Shown here: in pieces, positions 1 to 12,291 of the stretch
How the letters are laid out: each line of letters starts with the position of its first letter
Position numbering within the stretch: the stretch's first letter is position 1
NCBI GenBank assembly: GCA_032209605.1
Contig: JASFXZ010000045.1
Location: 2,480,001-2,544,000, forward strand
Reading direction: 5' to 3'
DNA from: Mactromeris polynyma
Taxonomy: Eukaryota; Mollusca; Bivalvia; Venerida; Mactridae
DNA length: 64,000 bases
The notes under the pieces: model-generated
Told to the model about the DNA's origin: nothing
Databases searched by the model: none
The model's input: only the letters and a program-made list of their open reading frames with translations
Translations under genes and position numbers: made by a program

Positions 1-481
1 AATTTCTGGAAATCTCCTATAAATAAAGTGCATAATTTATGACCACTCATGTTATATCCTATGTCTGCATCTAGAAATATGTTTTTCAAACATTTATCAT
101 ATTGTATTTAAAGATGTGTCTGGCCCAACTGAAAGTATAATATTTGAACTGGTTTCATCTTGTGTCGTTGCTATATTGGCTAAAATGTCTTTGATAAAAA
201 CTATTCCAATGTATAACCAATTTGAATAATCCTTCTATATCATTACGTGCACAGACAAAACATGTAAAGAACCTGCTTGTTAAAAAATGTGAAATTTTTT
301 AATTTATAAATATTACTTCTTGTTTGGACAAATACAGAGGAATATATTGTTGGTGTATTCTTTTATAATGCATATTTATTGATGTTTTAGCTATATGAGT
401 TTTTTTCATGATTGTCAAGGTAAAAAGTGAACAAAAATTGAGCTTAATACTGCTTAAAACCATTGACTTATAATATTTCAG

Positions 482-3400
482 AACAAAAATTGACCAGACA
501 AGTTGGGTGAGTAATGAACAGCGTAGGATACGACACAACAGCCAGTATGTTTACATTTTATTTATATATGACTTTCATATGATTATTACATAAGAAAGTA
601 AAACATTGGAGTTTACAGTAAAATTTATACCAGTCAACCAATTTTTCTTTGCATCACATACTAGTCAGTTTCATATTTAATTGACTTCCCTTATTACATT
701 TTAATTTATTCATCCCCTGCTGAAAGACTATGGGAAATAGTAATGACACAATTGTTTCGGTGAGTGTGTGCTTGCTAGGACCATCACTTCCATCTGTCTA
801 GAGTATAACTTGAAACTTATTGGCGGGAATGATTTGAAACTCTAAAGATAGTTAGATGGTTTTTAAGAAAAGTTGATGTCCTGCTATAACCAAAATGCAA
901 CTCTTTCTTCAAACGGCCTTCATCAAGAATGTAAATTCTATAAGCAGATGTGAAATAAAATTATTAACAATCCCTTTGTAGAAATTGTTTAGAAAAACAT
1001 TATAGAAATTCTATCATTGGAAGACTTTTTGAGAATATTGTCAATAAACAGCATTGTATTGAATTTTGTGTATTTTATCCAGAAATTCTGACAGCACAAC
1101 TGGGACTAGCTCTAGAGTAAGATTGGTTTTCTTTTTCAAATTTATTGTTTTTGTTTTAAAAAATGACAAACGTTTTAAGAGCAGATTTATGGCATTAAAT
1201 TATCTGTTTAGCAAACTTTTTCTCATTTGTTATTTCGCTAAGAATTGAATAAATGTTTTTTGTTTGAATTAATTTTTAAAGTGCATTATTTATGATTTAT
1301 GATAATTTGGTCTGTGGAAATAAAGCTGAACATGGAGACCAGTCTCAAACCTCAAGCATCTGATTGTTTTTTTCTGAGCCTTGTCCTAAAATAGACCAAT
1401 TGCAACGCTGCATTCTGAGGCTCGTTAGCAGACTCGATTTTATAATTGTACATCTATAAAGAATTGAGAAGAGTCTGTCATTTTCAGTTTATATATTTAA
1501 TATTTTTGTTTTTCATATTTTTTAAATGTTTTGCAGCAAAATATATTATTCTGTGTTATACTGCGTTTCATTTAGGTCTTCATGTTTCCGTTTATTTCTT
1601 TCCCAGAATACCATGTTCAGGAAAGGGATTGGTTCCCAACTTATGTATAATACTGCTATAAGTACAAAATGGGACACTATAGAGAACCAAGCTGTAGAAC
1701 TACTGAATGAAGCTGAACAAGGAACACTGAGATATTATTTAAATGAGTACCAAGCTGGATTTATCACTGTAGATGGACTGGTTATGGCTTCATTTGAGCT
1801 GTTAAATACTCAAGCCAAGGTGAGTGACTGTACTGCTGTTTGATTTGTTTCTGCCACAGAACAGATAAGTACTGGTTTGTACCCCGGGAATTGGAAGGTT
1901 GGCTAGGACTTAACTTGGGATGGGGTACACCTTTCACTCAGTCGTTTGCATTGAAAGCTGTACTTTATGGCTTTTTAACCAAAGGAAACTTAAAAGTGAG
2001 GTTGTGTGTTGATTCTTATATTGTATTGTAAATTATGATATTTTTATGCCAGGAATGCTCGCAACATTATAGTAGATTTTGACATAGCGTCAAGACTTTG
2101 CTTTTGTGTGTTTTCTGAGATGAATTGTTTAAAGGGAGAAGTCTGTATGTAGAATAAAGAAACAGATAACGCTATTGTTTCACTTTTAACCTTGTGATAA
2201 ACTGTACGTCATTCAATTGATATATTGCTTCCATAAATGCATGTATTGACATTGTCTGTGTTTCTATGGAAACAGATGCGCATGATGTCAGAAATCAGAA
2301 ATTGGGTACGAGCACATGACCGTGACAAGTTTGACCTTCTACTGGACAGAAGAGAAGTGAGTATTGTTTTTATTGTCACTTGGTATTGGAACAAATTAAT
2401 TTGTATTCGGTAGAGTAAAAATAAAATGTATTTGTGTTGGTCACTCTTCTCTGTAAGTTGGTTTGAGGATCTAAGACACTGCAACGTTATTTTGCACCTG
2501 AATTTTGAACAAAATGTATGTACGTTATAATACCTTGTTACAAATACTGGTAACCATTCATTGCAATTGTCGTTCTATTTTTCTTTTCTATCTTCAGGCA
2601 CAGGAGAGGCAAAGTTTGAAAGATTACCATGGATACAGTACTGATGACGGAACGAGAAACAACTTTCGGCCAATGATGGTTAGTGGTATTATTTAAGAAT
2701 AGATGAAACTTAATTTGATTGGTCTTTAAGACATGGCAATGTTAAATATTCCAAAACATCATTAAATTTTATGCAACCTGTTTTAATTAAGATAGACATT
2801 TTACTTTGACAGAAATGCAACACAGGCCCTGATGTTTTTCCTGTCTGTACTTGTAATGATACAAGCTACTCTGAGCAGAAACTTTCCCTGGTACTGGTAG
2901 TTGAAAGAAACTAATGCCACTACCAACATATGAATTGTCAAGGTTCACCCCCTTATGAATCAGCCTTAGATTAAAAACACTGCCATAGTGACGTTCAATT
3001 TAGGCAAATTCTAAACAACAAACATAGTACAGTAAGACCTCAATTATACCCTTGGGACCCTCGAAAACTGGTTTCTTATTGAGATGGTCTTGATATTGAG
3101 GTTGAATAAAGAGCAAAATGTGAAAATGGACTTGAAAATTGTGTTCTTATTATTGAGGTGGTCGTATTATTGAGGTGGTCGTATTGAGGTGGTCGTATTA
3201 TTGAGGTGGTCTTTAAGTGAGGTTTTACTGTATATAAGTGCATTATAATGCTTCTACCCTTCAGTCACGGGCAAGGTCAGCTCCTACATCTCGTGCAGCT
3301 ACATTACGAGAGAAACCTACACGTGTAAGGAGGCAGGTAGCAGAGTGGGAACTGGAGCCTTTAAGACGAGCTATTGAGCAGATCGAGATAGAGTCAGATT

Positions 3401-6400
3401 ATTCAACAGGGATCACCCATGGGGTAATTAAATAAGGCCATCCTTGGAAAGTCATTTGTTTGCTATACTCTTAGTATCTTATCTGTCTTTGGAAGTTTTT
3501 GAAGGTTTCTGTTTTAAATGTCTGCTTTATTTGGTAATTTCAAAATACATTTTATTTTTGACTGGTATTGACTTGAAGTTGAGGCTGCTTTTTTGTATAT
3601 TTTCAGATTTAACATTTATTTAATCCTGATTCATATTATTACTTAGTTAAGGCCACATATAAAAATGTATTTGTTTGTTGTCACCTTGTCCTACTTTTTG
3701 AAGCTGGGTAGGTAAGAATGTAGGCAATCTATTTTAAAAAAAAAAAAATACATGTACTTCCTTTGGGTAATATTTATTGGCTTTATTTATCTTGACCAAG
3801 ACAGTCTGTGAGTGTCCTATCAATGGCTAAAACATATTTTGGAGCTCAGTATTTTTTGTGGGTTTGAAATGAGATGGGAAAGAAACGCTTCCTTGATTTT
3901 GGCCTGAATAGATTAATGGTTTTTTTCTGTTATAGCATGTTTCCCGAAAGTCAAATTCAGCAAAACAAAGATCAAGTAAAAGTGCTGCATCCTCTCCAAA
4001 CCTTCATAAGACAATGTTACTGAAGCGATCTATGTCGGAGGAAACATTGACACCAGTCTACATTGATGTATCATCTGAACTTCCATCTTCATTATCTCAC
4101 AGAACATCTCCAAGATCCAGATCAAATAGTGCTTCTACACGACACAGATATGCAAATAGCTACTCCAATAGACAACATTCAAATAATGTGCAAGCCAGAA
4201 GAAGACATAGATCTGTTGAAGATCTGAGGTCAGTACATGTCCATCAAGGTGTCAGTCCCTTCTATGTGTCCTGTGTGTCCTGGCTTTATGCCATTTTCAA
4301 ACAGTATTTCTATTATGTACAACAGCAGTTTTTGGGTTACCAATTTGAAATAAGCAACTGACAACTTCACACATGAATCAGAGGTGGAGGACAAATGACA
4401 ATATCTTCAATCATATGGTCTCACATGTGTGGCTGGACTAACATTGTGCCTATCTGTTTAACTCTTGTGTATTTTAGCCATTTTAGTCAGACAGCACTGT
4501 TTTAAAAGTTCGTATAAATCAGTAAATTTATTAAGGATTCTGTGAGTACGATATGTATATTATTAATTTAGTTATTGTTGTCTTGTAAATGGATTGGACT
4601 GTCAGATTCTATGGGGGCATTCCCAACACTAGGCAACAAATGTTGGTAGAAAACACAAAGAATGAACTAATCTGTTATTAGTCAGAGTGATGATTGGTGT
4701 ACTATGTAAAACTAGAAGTATGATATTTACAGGGCATCATCACACAAGAAGAAGAGAACACCAGATTCGTCCCGGCGGAGTAGTGTGTCATACTCAAGAG
4801 CAAGTTTAGCCAGCAGTTCATATTCACAGATACCCGATACAGACCCTACCATAGTACATGTTGAGGTCCATCAACAGCCAAGGGTATGTTTATAGTCTCT
4901 ACTTCTTTTACTTTTACCTAAAGTTGTACAGTGGAACCTCCCTAAACCGGACACCTTCGGGACCGGTTGAAAATTCCGGTTTGCTGAGGTTTCTGGTTTG
5001 TAGAGAGTTTTGTCATTTTGATGCTATTTCATACTCTTACCTAGGTTCAGGCAAAGACCTAAATACCAAGTATTTGGTTCAGGTCACTATTTCCCTTTAC
5101 AAGATAGTTGCTGGTTTGATTATCAACCATTTTTGTCCTAAAAAGAGGATCCGGGAAGGATTCTTTTGTTTTTAAATTAATATCTGTATCTTGAATAGAC
5201 TTTACATACCCTTGTCAGTCTTCAATATAGCCCTTGACTTATCCAAAATTGATGAATTGGCCTAAGTTGTCCACTCTCATTTTCAACTAGTTTTCACTTC
5301 ATTTACGTTTATGGGCATAATGTCTCAGTCAATTTTGATAAAAATTTTGACCCTGGTACAGAGCAGTGATAAAAGCCAGTTTGCCCCTGGTACAGAGCAG
5401 TGATAAAAGCCAGTTTGCCCCTGGTACAGAGCAGTGATAAAAGCCAGTTTGCCCCTGGTACAGAGCAGTTATGGCACTTTGGTTGCCGAAGTTTCACAAA
5501 ATTAGCATTATCAGCCCTTTATTTGTAAAAAACATTTATCTAGTCTTCATCAAATTTGGTCAGAATATTTATGAGCATTATTTACTTTGCCAAGTTTGAT
5601 AACAAGCCAGATCGCCCCAGCTCCTTTGAAGTTGATTGCCAAAAATGTTTTGAGTACCATAGAACTTAACCACAAAATGTTGTCGATCTTTGTCACACTT
5701 TGGCCCTATTGTTAGATAGATGTATATGGTGGACTAGTATGAGTAATAGTGCTGGATGGAGATTAGTTAATTATGGCCAGTAGTACATGAGTTGGTTCGG
5801 TTGTCAACAAATGGTTGCCATCTTGGACGACCTGGTTACTATAAATTTTATAGTAAATATTTTGCATATTAGAAATGAAGAAAATTTGCATGCTAACCAG
5901 TGGTTGTCCTGTATAACCAACCAACACTAACCTGTTCTTCTTTGAGCAACTGACAACTTCCCGCATGAATCAGAAGTATAGAACAAATGACTTTGGATAT
6001 ATTATCTCTGGTAAAATTGTCACGGAGAACATGCACCTCATTAGGGGATTTGAACCTACGTCCTCTTGACTGGCAGATGAGTGTGGTACTGACTGAGCTA
6101 AGTTGCTTGAAGACAGTTTTAAGTAATTCCCTTGATCTGAATATGGTCAATGAAGTAATGCTTTAACTGAATACAGTTTTTTTTTGTGAAAACATGTGAA
6201 GGTATCCTAAACTGGTTGTTCATGTTTTCATTTATTTTTCATTATAAATTGTTTCTTGTTTACAGCCTGTTGATGGCTCTCCAAGTGATGACAGTGGGGT
6301 TGAAGTCAACGGACATGCTGGGAATGATATCTCATTGAATAGGTAAGATTTTGATTATGGTTATGGTTTTAAGTTATGGTTTGGGTACCAGTTTCAAAAC

Positions 6401-9400
6401 TCTAGCACCTGATTAGTTGTTTTGGGTGTAGTATTTAAATTGACCTATGGTAAAGCCACTTTCTGAGACTGGTCTCCAATCTCAGTCTTATAACCTCAGA
6501 ACAAGTTCTTTGTCCTCTCATTAAGAACTACTTGCCCAATTTCATGTATTAAACCTTTGACTGTAATTTTCTGTTTATGTCAGCTCTGTAATTTATGTCA
6601 AATAATATGTGGTTTTGTTACCAACTTAATGAGCAATATGTTCGTATCTTTACATGTATGATGTGATATGCCTTTCAGTCTTGAAATGTTTATGCGTTTA
6701 AGTTCTTATACTGATTATATTTCCCTAATGGTGTGTGTTTTACTCACAGGACCTATAATACCAATTTCTCTATGAGACAGAAAAGGTTTGTTTAATATGT
6801 TGTAATCTGAGTGTGATATGGCCTGTTAGCTAATATCTGTGTAATCTGAGTGTGATATTGCCCATTAACGCCTAGCATGTGATCTGAGTGTGATATAGTC
6901 TGTTAGCATGTATCATATGATCTGAGTGTGATATAGTCTGTTAGCATATAGCATGTGATCTGAGTGTGATATGTCAATAGTCTGTTAGCACAGCATGCAG
7001 TCTGAGTGTGCTATAACCTGTTAGCATATAGCATGTGATCTGAATGTGATATGTCAATAGTCTGTTAGCACAGCATGCAGTCTGAGTGTGCTATAACCTG
7101 TTGGCACATAGTATGTGATCTGATCTTAATAGCACATGTTATGCTGCATGGGAAATTTATCACTGAATGTACTAATATTACATTATACCTTGGACTGTGG
7201 CACTATGGTATTGTGGCTGATCACTGATTAACACAGTTCATCATTTTTGTAATCAAAGTTTGATCTTGAGTTTGGTTAATCAAATTTAACTGTTTTTAGT
7301 AAATGTATGGAAATTTATATGGTAATAATGTTCATGTTAAACAAAATATAATTTATGCTGGTCTTAATACCAATTTGTAATCTAGCTTAAGACATAAAAG
7401 ATATTCAAATTATTTTTATTGAGTTAAGTGAAGTCAAAAAAGGAAAAGAAAAAAAACTGCTGTTTAATGTTCATATTTGAATGTGCATTAATTATGTATG
7501 TATTGCTGACAGTTTGTTTAAATGAATTTATAAATGGATGTTCTATTAATTTTTACATGTATTTGGTTGAAATATTCCAATGTGCACAAATTTATGTGTA
7601 GTTTGTTTTCAGGGTAACAATTTCTTCAGACAATCCAGTGAATATTGATGATGTTCTTCAAAGTAGGTCATCATATGATCTTGGTAGTCATAGCAACCAT
7701 TCCACATTGACCAATAAGAGCTCACGATCTCGATCTAGTGTTAATACATTGACCAACAGACATTCAGCTGACAGAGATAGCAATAGAACATTGAGTTCTG
7801 TTGGAAACTGGTCAACAGGTAAATCAGGGAGTTTGATGACCCCTGAAATAAGGGTCAATGATGGCGAGGGGTCAATTGATACCATAAGTCTAAATAGTGA
7901 TACTTCTCCAAGATTTAACCGTCACCCACGGCAACGGAAACCTATGTACGATACAGACGATGAAGACGATGATGATGACGATCACATGTATATGATTGGA
8001 GATGAAGTGAGGGATAATTCTGATTTATATGTGAGTCCCCTTGATAGAGTTCTAGATGAGGAAGACTCTTTCATGAGTGATATGGTAAGTAAAAGACTGT
8101 CTCCAAAGTTAGAAATTTTGATTGTACAGTCAAACCTGTTTTAAAGACCACCTGCGAACAAAGACCACTATTGCAAAACCTGTCTGCAAAGACCACCAAT
8201 TTTATCTCCCATCAGACCATTTTCAATGATATTTAATCTGTTAATAGAGACCACCTGTAAACAAATACCACATTTTGCTGTTCCCATGGGTGGTCTTTAC
8301 AGACAGGTTTGACTGTATTTGCATTGAAATCATCATTGAATACCAGTGGACTATTCTATTACACAGTATATGTCCATGATAATTGTATAGCATCACAATC
8401 TACAGTTTTAGATCCGACTAAAATTATTCATTCTAATTGATGCTTACAAATGTGCCTAATAAAAAATGTGTTTTCATGCTTTTCAAATGTAATGGGAAGA
8501 AAATATTGCAATATTAACACTAAACCATGTAGTTCGTGGTATCAATCAATTTTTACATTTTTACTAGTATCCTGAAGTGTTAAAACCACAAGCATTGCAA
8601 TTAGTTTAAATCATGACATCATGTATTGAACAATCGAAATGACTGTATTTGCTTAATAACCAAAAAATACACAATTAGAACCAAATAAACGTTGGACGAT
8701 AAATGGATCGTAACAGAATGGATGGACAGTTGATCATGAGTATTTGATAATGCCTTGATATATTGTATCCTCAAATGCCTTTAGTGATATTCCACCTCAA
8801 GGCCATAATAAATTCATTATTTAATATCATAATGTTGCCTCAGCATTTTTATTACTTAGAAAAAATAAAAAAATCATGAAAAAAGCCACGTAAGCCTTGT
8901 TCAAAGGACAACAATATTTATTCCTCTTCCGTCCACCACTTTAAGGAAAATTTATCATAATCTTGGAATTCATTTATCATTGCCCCTGTATTTAATTGTT
9001 GCAAATTTTTTTTAGACAACACATTTACAAGAGTTCTTTTATCTAGAATTATGTCTCCTAGACTTTTTTGTTTTTGGTCCAGTTGTTCATGTGTCCGTCT
9101 GTCCATCTTGGTATCTTTTACCCCCTGAACAGATTTTCAAATAAATTGGTACAAATGTCTACCATAACGAAATACACCGCAGAGCACAACTTGTGGGCAT
9201 ACCAGTTGAAGGTCAAGGTCATACAGTGAGTTCAAAGTTGTGAGATCAGCATAACCCATGTTTTTGCACACAAAAAACACATCTATACTGTGTCTTAAAC
9301 ACCTGTAGCAATTAAAGGACTGCAGTTTCCTTGCATCCCCTTTTGGTTTTCTGTATTTATCAGCTGAGTGCTCGTCATAAGTCAGCTACAGTATGGTAAC

Positions 9401-12291
9401 TTTAGGGTAATCTGTAGAAAATGTGTTAAAGAATAGAACAGTTTATGCCAATCACAACAATCAAAGGAATATTACACCACTGCAGTGAAAAGGTATATGC
9501 AATTAAAAATCAATTATTCTATATAATGTGTGTGAAATGGCTGTGCTACCTTTCTCCTGTATTGGAAACCAATAATTATGGTACCTAGTGCTTTCATGTG
9601 ATTAACACAGGTGTACTATGCCTTAAAGCTATATAAGGGAGGTTGTTATCAATATTTTCTATACTTCCAATATGTTACCATGGTAACAGATATGTTTGTT
9701 TTATTATATATATCCAAGAGTCACGCTAATAAGTATTCTAATACACTTCTGCACTGCTGAAAGTACTGACATTAAGTATTAATGCTGTGAAAGGAATTAC
9801 ATTGGGTTTAGAAATATTCACCTTTCATCTATTGGATTAAAATGTGAAACTAGGGATTTATAAAGAGAATCAATAATTATTTACACTAAATAGGAGAGTT
9901 ATTGGAGCATTATTGATGTATAACTTAAGTGCCACGCCCTGGGAATCAATTTTCAATTCACGCTGTAAAGAAATTCATATAAAAATTAGATAATTATTAA
10001 TGTCTCTTGAACAATATCTGTACAGGATTGCAATTACAATGTAGTTAAATTAAATTAAATAAATATACAAGTTCATCTTAGATTTGTGGTGTGTATCTAC
10101 ACTTAATACCATTTTACTACACAAATAAAATAAAATAATTCAGCAGGCGGATTATGAAACTGCGTACAAATATGGATAATGTTTTGGAATTAGACACATT
10201 GAGAATTCCTCGACCACAAATTTATTCTTTTGTGGATTTAGCGATAATTGCACAAAAAGAAGAGGTAAATATTTGAATATGATGATATTCTGTGAAGGAT
10301 TCAAAGAAGTTTGAAATGGTGTATTCAACTGTTAGTACAGTAAAACCTACCCACAGTGGCACTCTCTAGGTCAACAACCTCTCTTCAACAATGTTATTAA
10401 GTTTTCATGTAGTAGTGTTTTCTGAAAAGCTCTGCCCATGAGCTTTGTAGGGTTTGAACAAATAACCTTATCTCCCTTTATCCCTTCTTTAGTACATGTA
10501 ATGATGTATATGTATATATAGAACTCGTGACAATTTCCTATGCTTCACATATTGAGGGTTTTGCACATACATTTGTATATATTTTAACCAAACATATCAA
10601 TCAAATGCCTGTATAAATGGAACATCATATTGTGATATGATTCTCTATCTTTAGGAAACGCAGCTGCTGGAGGAAGCTAGAAAGAGGTATGGGAATATAC
10701 CATTAAGTATTGTGTTCGTATATAAAACAAAACCTACGCTGGGGATGGCGATTGAGGGTGGAGCCAATACACGGCAGCCAGTACCTAGAGTAATCAACTT
10801 ACAGGTGGGTTATAGAGAATGGTAGTAGACAGATTGCTTCCTTCATATAGCTATTACTTACTGCTATTCATTACTGCTATAATAATTACACCGAGACAAA
10901 CAGGCACGATCACCTACATGCATCAAAATCTTTTTGATTGTTACACAGAGAAGTGTGCTCTTTCATTGGTGGGATTTATTTCATAACTTTTAGTTATACA
11001 TATATTCAGATAGGCAGTGTCTTATGTAATGTGGCGTTCCCTGTAGCAACTTATTCTCTCTCTTTTATTTTATCTGTAAATTTGACTTTTTCTTCATACT
11101 GGTCGTGGCCAAACTGTAGGGCAAATGGGACATCACATTATGTTATATGTGTCATGAGTAAATTATCAAAAGTAATTAATGATGGTATAACACATCTGCT
11201 GCATCAGTTACTGTATATGTGAAGTTTGCGAGGTGGAAAAGTTTGCAAATTTCCCGAATGCACAAAAATTCGAAAACAATTTCCACATCGTAAATTTCCA
11301 CTTCCACAAAAGTATATTTTTCCGACGCACCTTGAAGCTACTACTTGGAGTCCAGTACTCCATGGAGTCTCATGCAAAACACTGCATGGCCGATTATACT
11401 CGGAGTCCTACCATATCTTTTTGAGGATTAATGATTTTGGCCTTTTTCACCAAACAATACTATCCACTTATACAGTGTCATATAAATATAATAAATAGTA
11501 AAATATTGCTCACCTTTTTTATACGCCCGGACGTATTATGGGAACACTCGCGGCATGGGGGCGGTGTCCACATGGTTTCCGCTCTCTTGGTGAAAATGTT
11601 TGTGGGCATAATATCTCGGCCAAGTTCAATAACCAGCCACATCCCCCCAGGCACTTCTGAATTATGGCCCTTGAATTATCCAAAATTGGCCAAATTAGTC
11701 GTGTCCGCTCTCTAAGTCAAAGAGTTTTCATCCGATCTTTACCAATCTTTGTGAAAATGTTTGTGGGCATAATATCTCGGCCAAGTTCGATAACCAGCCA
11801 CATCCCCCAGGGCACTTCTGAATTATGGCCCTTGAATTATCCAAAATTGGCCAAATTAGCCGTGTACGCTCTCTAAGTCAAACAGTTTTCATCTGATCTT
11901 CACCTAACTTGGTGAAAATGTTTGTGGGCATAATATCTCAACCAAGTTTGATAACCAGTCATATCGCTCATGTCACCTGGGAGTTACCACCCTTTGATTT
12001 TAGAAATTACCTAAAATTTGTCTTGTTTTAACTCTGAGCTCTGACTTATGACTGGTGTATTTTGTGACAGTTTGGCACTCTTGTTGTTTTATATTTTAGC
12101 CTGGAGGATCTGCTTATGAATCTGGCGGTCTGAAGATTGGTCATGTGATCTTAGAGGTGAACGGACACAGCTTAGTTGGTCTTGAACACATAACTGCCGC
12201 CAAAGCTCTCGCTGAAGCATTCAAGAACACTACTGAAGATAATATGGAATTACTTGTGACAGATTCAGATGTTAACATTAAAATCTCATGA
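482..12291 (+). CDS. WHRN: Whirlin, PDZ scaffold protein (5' partial)
   Basis: Whirlin scaffolds stereocilia-tip and Usher type 2 complexes in vertebrate hair cells and photoreceptors; the role in this animal is inferred. Exons read from splice sites and phase: 482-544, 1083-1116, 1607-1819, 2276-2356, 2598-2678, 3265-3423, 3936-4228, 4733-4883, 6266-6342, 6750-6785, 7613-8084, 10655-10804, 12100-12291. They join without a break into 666 codons plus TGA. The first exon (TKIDQTSW) matches the segment just after whirlin PDZ2. Exons 3-4 carry the helical harmonin-N-like domain (LNEYQAGFITVDGLVMA). Exons 5-11 encode a low-complexity Ser/Arg-rich linker with a DDEDDDDDD run. The last two exons encode PDZ3 (TLGMAIEGGANTRQP, GLKIGHVILEVNG). 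PDZ1 and PDZ2 must lie left of the window. The gene is convergent with MOV10. PDZD7 is the main alternative, but GANTRQP favours whirlin. Confidence 0.93.
1335..1445. repeat. Interspersed repeat, GAGACTGGTCTC family
   Basis: GGAGACCAGTCTCAAACCTC, GCATCTGATTG, TTTCTGAGCC and GCTGCATTCTGAGGCTCG occur in the same order as in the copies at 6375, 18205 and 61735. Confidence 0.6.
3028..3232. mobile_element. Short inverted-repeat element (MITE), CAGTAAAACCTC family
   Basis: The ends are TACAGTAAGACCTCAATTA and, reversed, TACAGTAAAACCTCACTTAA. The inside repeats GAGGTGGTCGTATT three times and has no coding capacity. Lies in whirlin intron 5. Ends beginning TA-CAGT fit a Tc1/mariner-type MITE with TA target duplication; that class assignment is an inference. 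Related copies are at 8125, 14513, 31385 and 42925. Confidence 0.7.
4352..4400. repeat. SINE tail fragment
   Basis: GCAACTGACAACTTCACACA and the following bases match the tail of the SINE at 5944 nearly base for base; a third partial copy is at 24675. The tRNA-like head is absent. Lies just after whirlin exon 7. Confidence 0.55.
4927..5010. repeat. Inverted-repeat element fragment (CAGTGGAACCTCCC type)
   Basis: TACAGTGGAACCTCCCTAAA followed by a short palindromic core (CCGG...CCGG) and TTTGCTGAGGTTTCTGG. It resembles the TACAGT-ended elements elsewhere in the window, but the right end is not clear. Confidence 0.45.
5290..5645. repeat. Degenerate copy of the GGGCATAATATCTC element
   Basis: Words such as TATGGGCATAATGTCTC, GTTATGGCACTTTGG, CCAAGTTTGATAACAAGCCA and GATCGCCCCAG match, in order, the better preserved copies at 11515 and 39325. 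A 34-bp tandem array at 5351 interrupts it. Confidence 0.55.
5351..5470. repeat. 34-bp tandem repeat, about 3.5 copies
   Basis: CTGGTACAGAGCAGTGATAA recurs with a 34-bp period (5353, 5387, 5421, 5455). Copies are almost identical, which suggests recent expansion inside an older interspersed repeat in whirlin intron 8. Confidence 0.9.
5935..6120 (-). repeat. tRNA-derived SINE, minus strand
   Basis: On the minus strand the head reads CTTAGCTCAGTCAGTACC (A-box like), then GTAGGTTCAAATCCCC (B-box like) about 35 bases on, followed by an unrelated tail ending in GAAGTTGTCAGTTGCTCA. No acceptor stem can be folded, so this is a SINE and not a tRNA gene. Confidence 0.7.
6375..6500. repeat. Interspersed repeat, GAGACTGGTCTC family
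   Basis: Shares in order the words CACCTGATTAGTTGTTTT, AAATTGACC and TCTGAGACTGGTCTC with copies at 1335-1445, 18205-18355 and 61735-61935. Short, non-coding and diverged. GAGACCAGTCTC is itself palindromic. Confidence 0.6.
6802..7130. repeat. Degenerate 37-42 bp tandem repeat, 8-9 copies
   Basis: The core ATCTGAGTGTGATAT, then CTGTTAGCA and ATAGCATGTG, recurs. Two longer units with an added TGTCAATAG alternate with shorter ones, so a pair of units was probably duplicated together. Lies in whirlin intron 10, directly after the 36-base exon. Confidence 0.85.
8125..8317. mobile_element. MITE with long terminal inverted repeats
   Basis: Left end TACAGTCAAACCTGTTTTAA-AGACCACC; the right end, reversed, reads TACAGTCAAACCTGTC..AAAGACCACC. 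About 193 bp, non-coding, in the intron after whirlin exon 11. Clear inverted termini and a TA at each edge suggest a Tc1/mariner-type non-autonomous element. Confidence 0.8.
10144..10264 (+). CDS. WHRN: Alternative whirlin exon (exon 12) before PDZ3
   Basis: A coding-looking exon with a TTCAG acceptor and an AGAG/GTAAAT donor. In the frame that continues into PDZ3 it reads CAGG-CGG-ATT-ATG and then 37 codons ending IIAQKEE. It enters in phase 2 and leaves in phase 0, exactly like exon 11 (7613-8084), so it can replace exon 11 after exon 10 but cannot follow it: exon 11 joined to this exon runs into TAA at 10177-10179. The internal ATG at 10154 could instead begin a short PDZ3-only isoform of about 150 residues, comparable to the short C-terminal whirlin isoforms of vertebrates. 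The choice between these uses cannot be made from sequence alone. Confidence 0.65.
10655..12291 (+). CDS. WHRN: Whirlin PDZ3 domain, last two exons
   Basis: Exons 10655-10804 and 12100-12291, split by a 1.3-kb intron, encode the C-terminal PDZ domain. The ligand-binding loop is in TLGMAIEGG, followed by the conserved GANTRQPVPRVINL strand, GGSAYESGGLKIGHVILEVNG and the alpha-B helix region TAAKALAEAFK. The protein ends LVTDSDVNIKIS, close in length and position to the vertebrate whirlin end after PDZ3. The intron contains a full copy of the 0.56-kb interspersed element described at 11515. Confidence 0.93.
11515..12075 (+). repeat. 0.56-kb interspersed element with 161-bp internal repeats
   Basis: Begins TTTTATACGCCCGG and contains three internal units starting GTGAAAATGTTTGTGGGCAT at 11590, 11751 and 11912 (161-bp period). 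An inverted copy is at 39325-39912 and a decayed one at 5290-5645. Short open stretches in it change frame from unit to unit, and I see no recognisable protein. Lies in the intron that splits whirlin PDZ3. Confidence 0.8.

Noticed and set aside
1840..2031. Open frame after whirlin exon 3
   Set aside because: It begins inside the intron, has no acceptor in phase, and exon 4 at 2276 continues the conserved domain directly.
5935..6120. tRNA gene on the minus strand
   Set aside because: A- and B-box words are present but no acceptor stem or full cloverleaf can be drawn, and the tail recurs at 4352 and 24675: a SINE.
8085..10143. A missing exon between whirlin exons 11 and 12 to fix the phase
   Set aside because: No stretch with acceptor, open frame and donor in the needed phases was found; alternative use of the two exons explains the phases without it.
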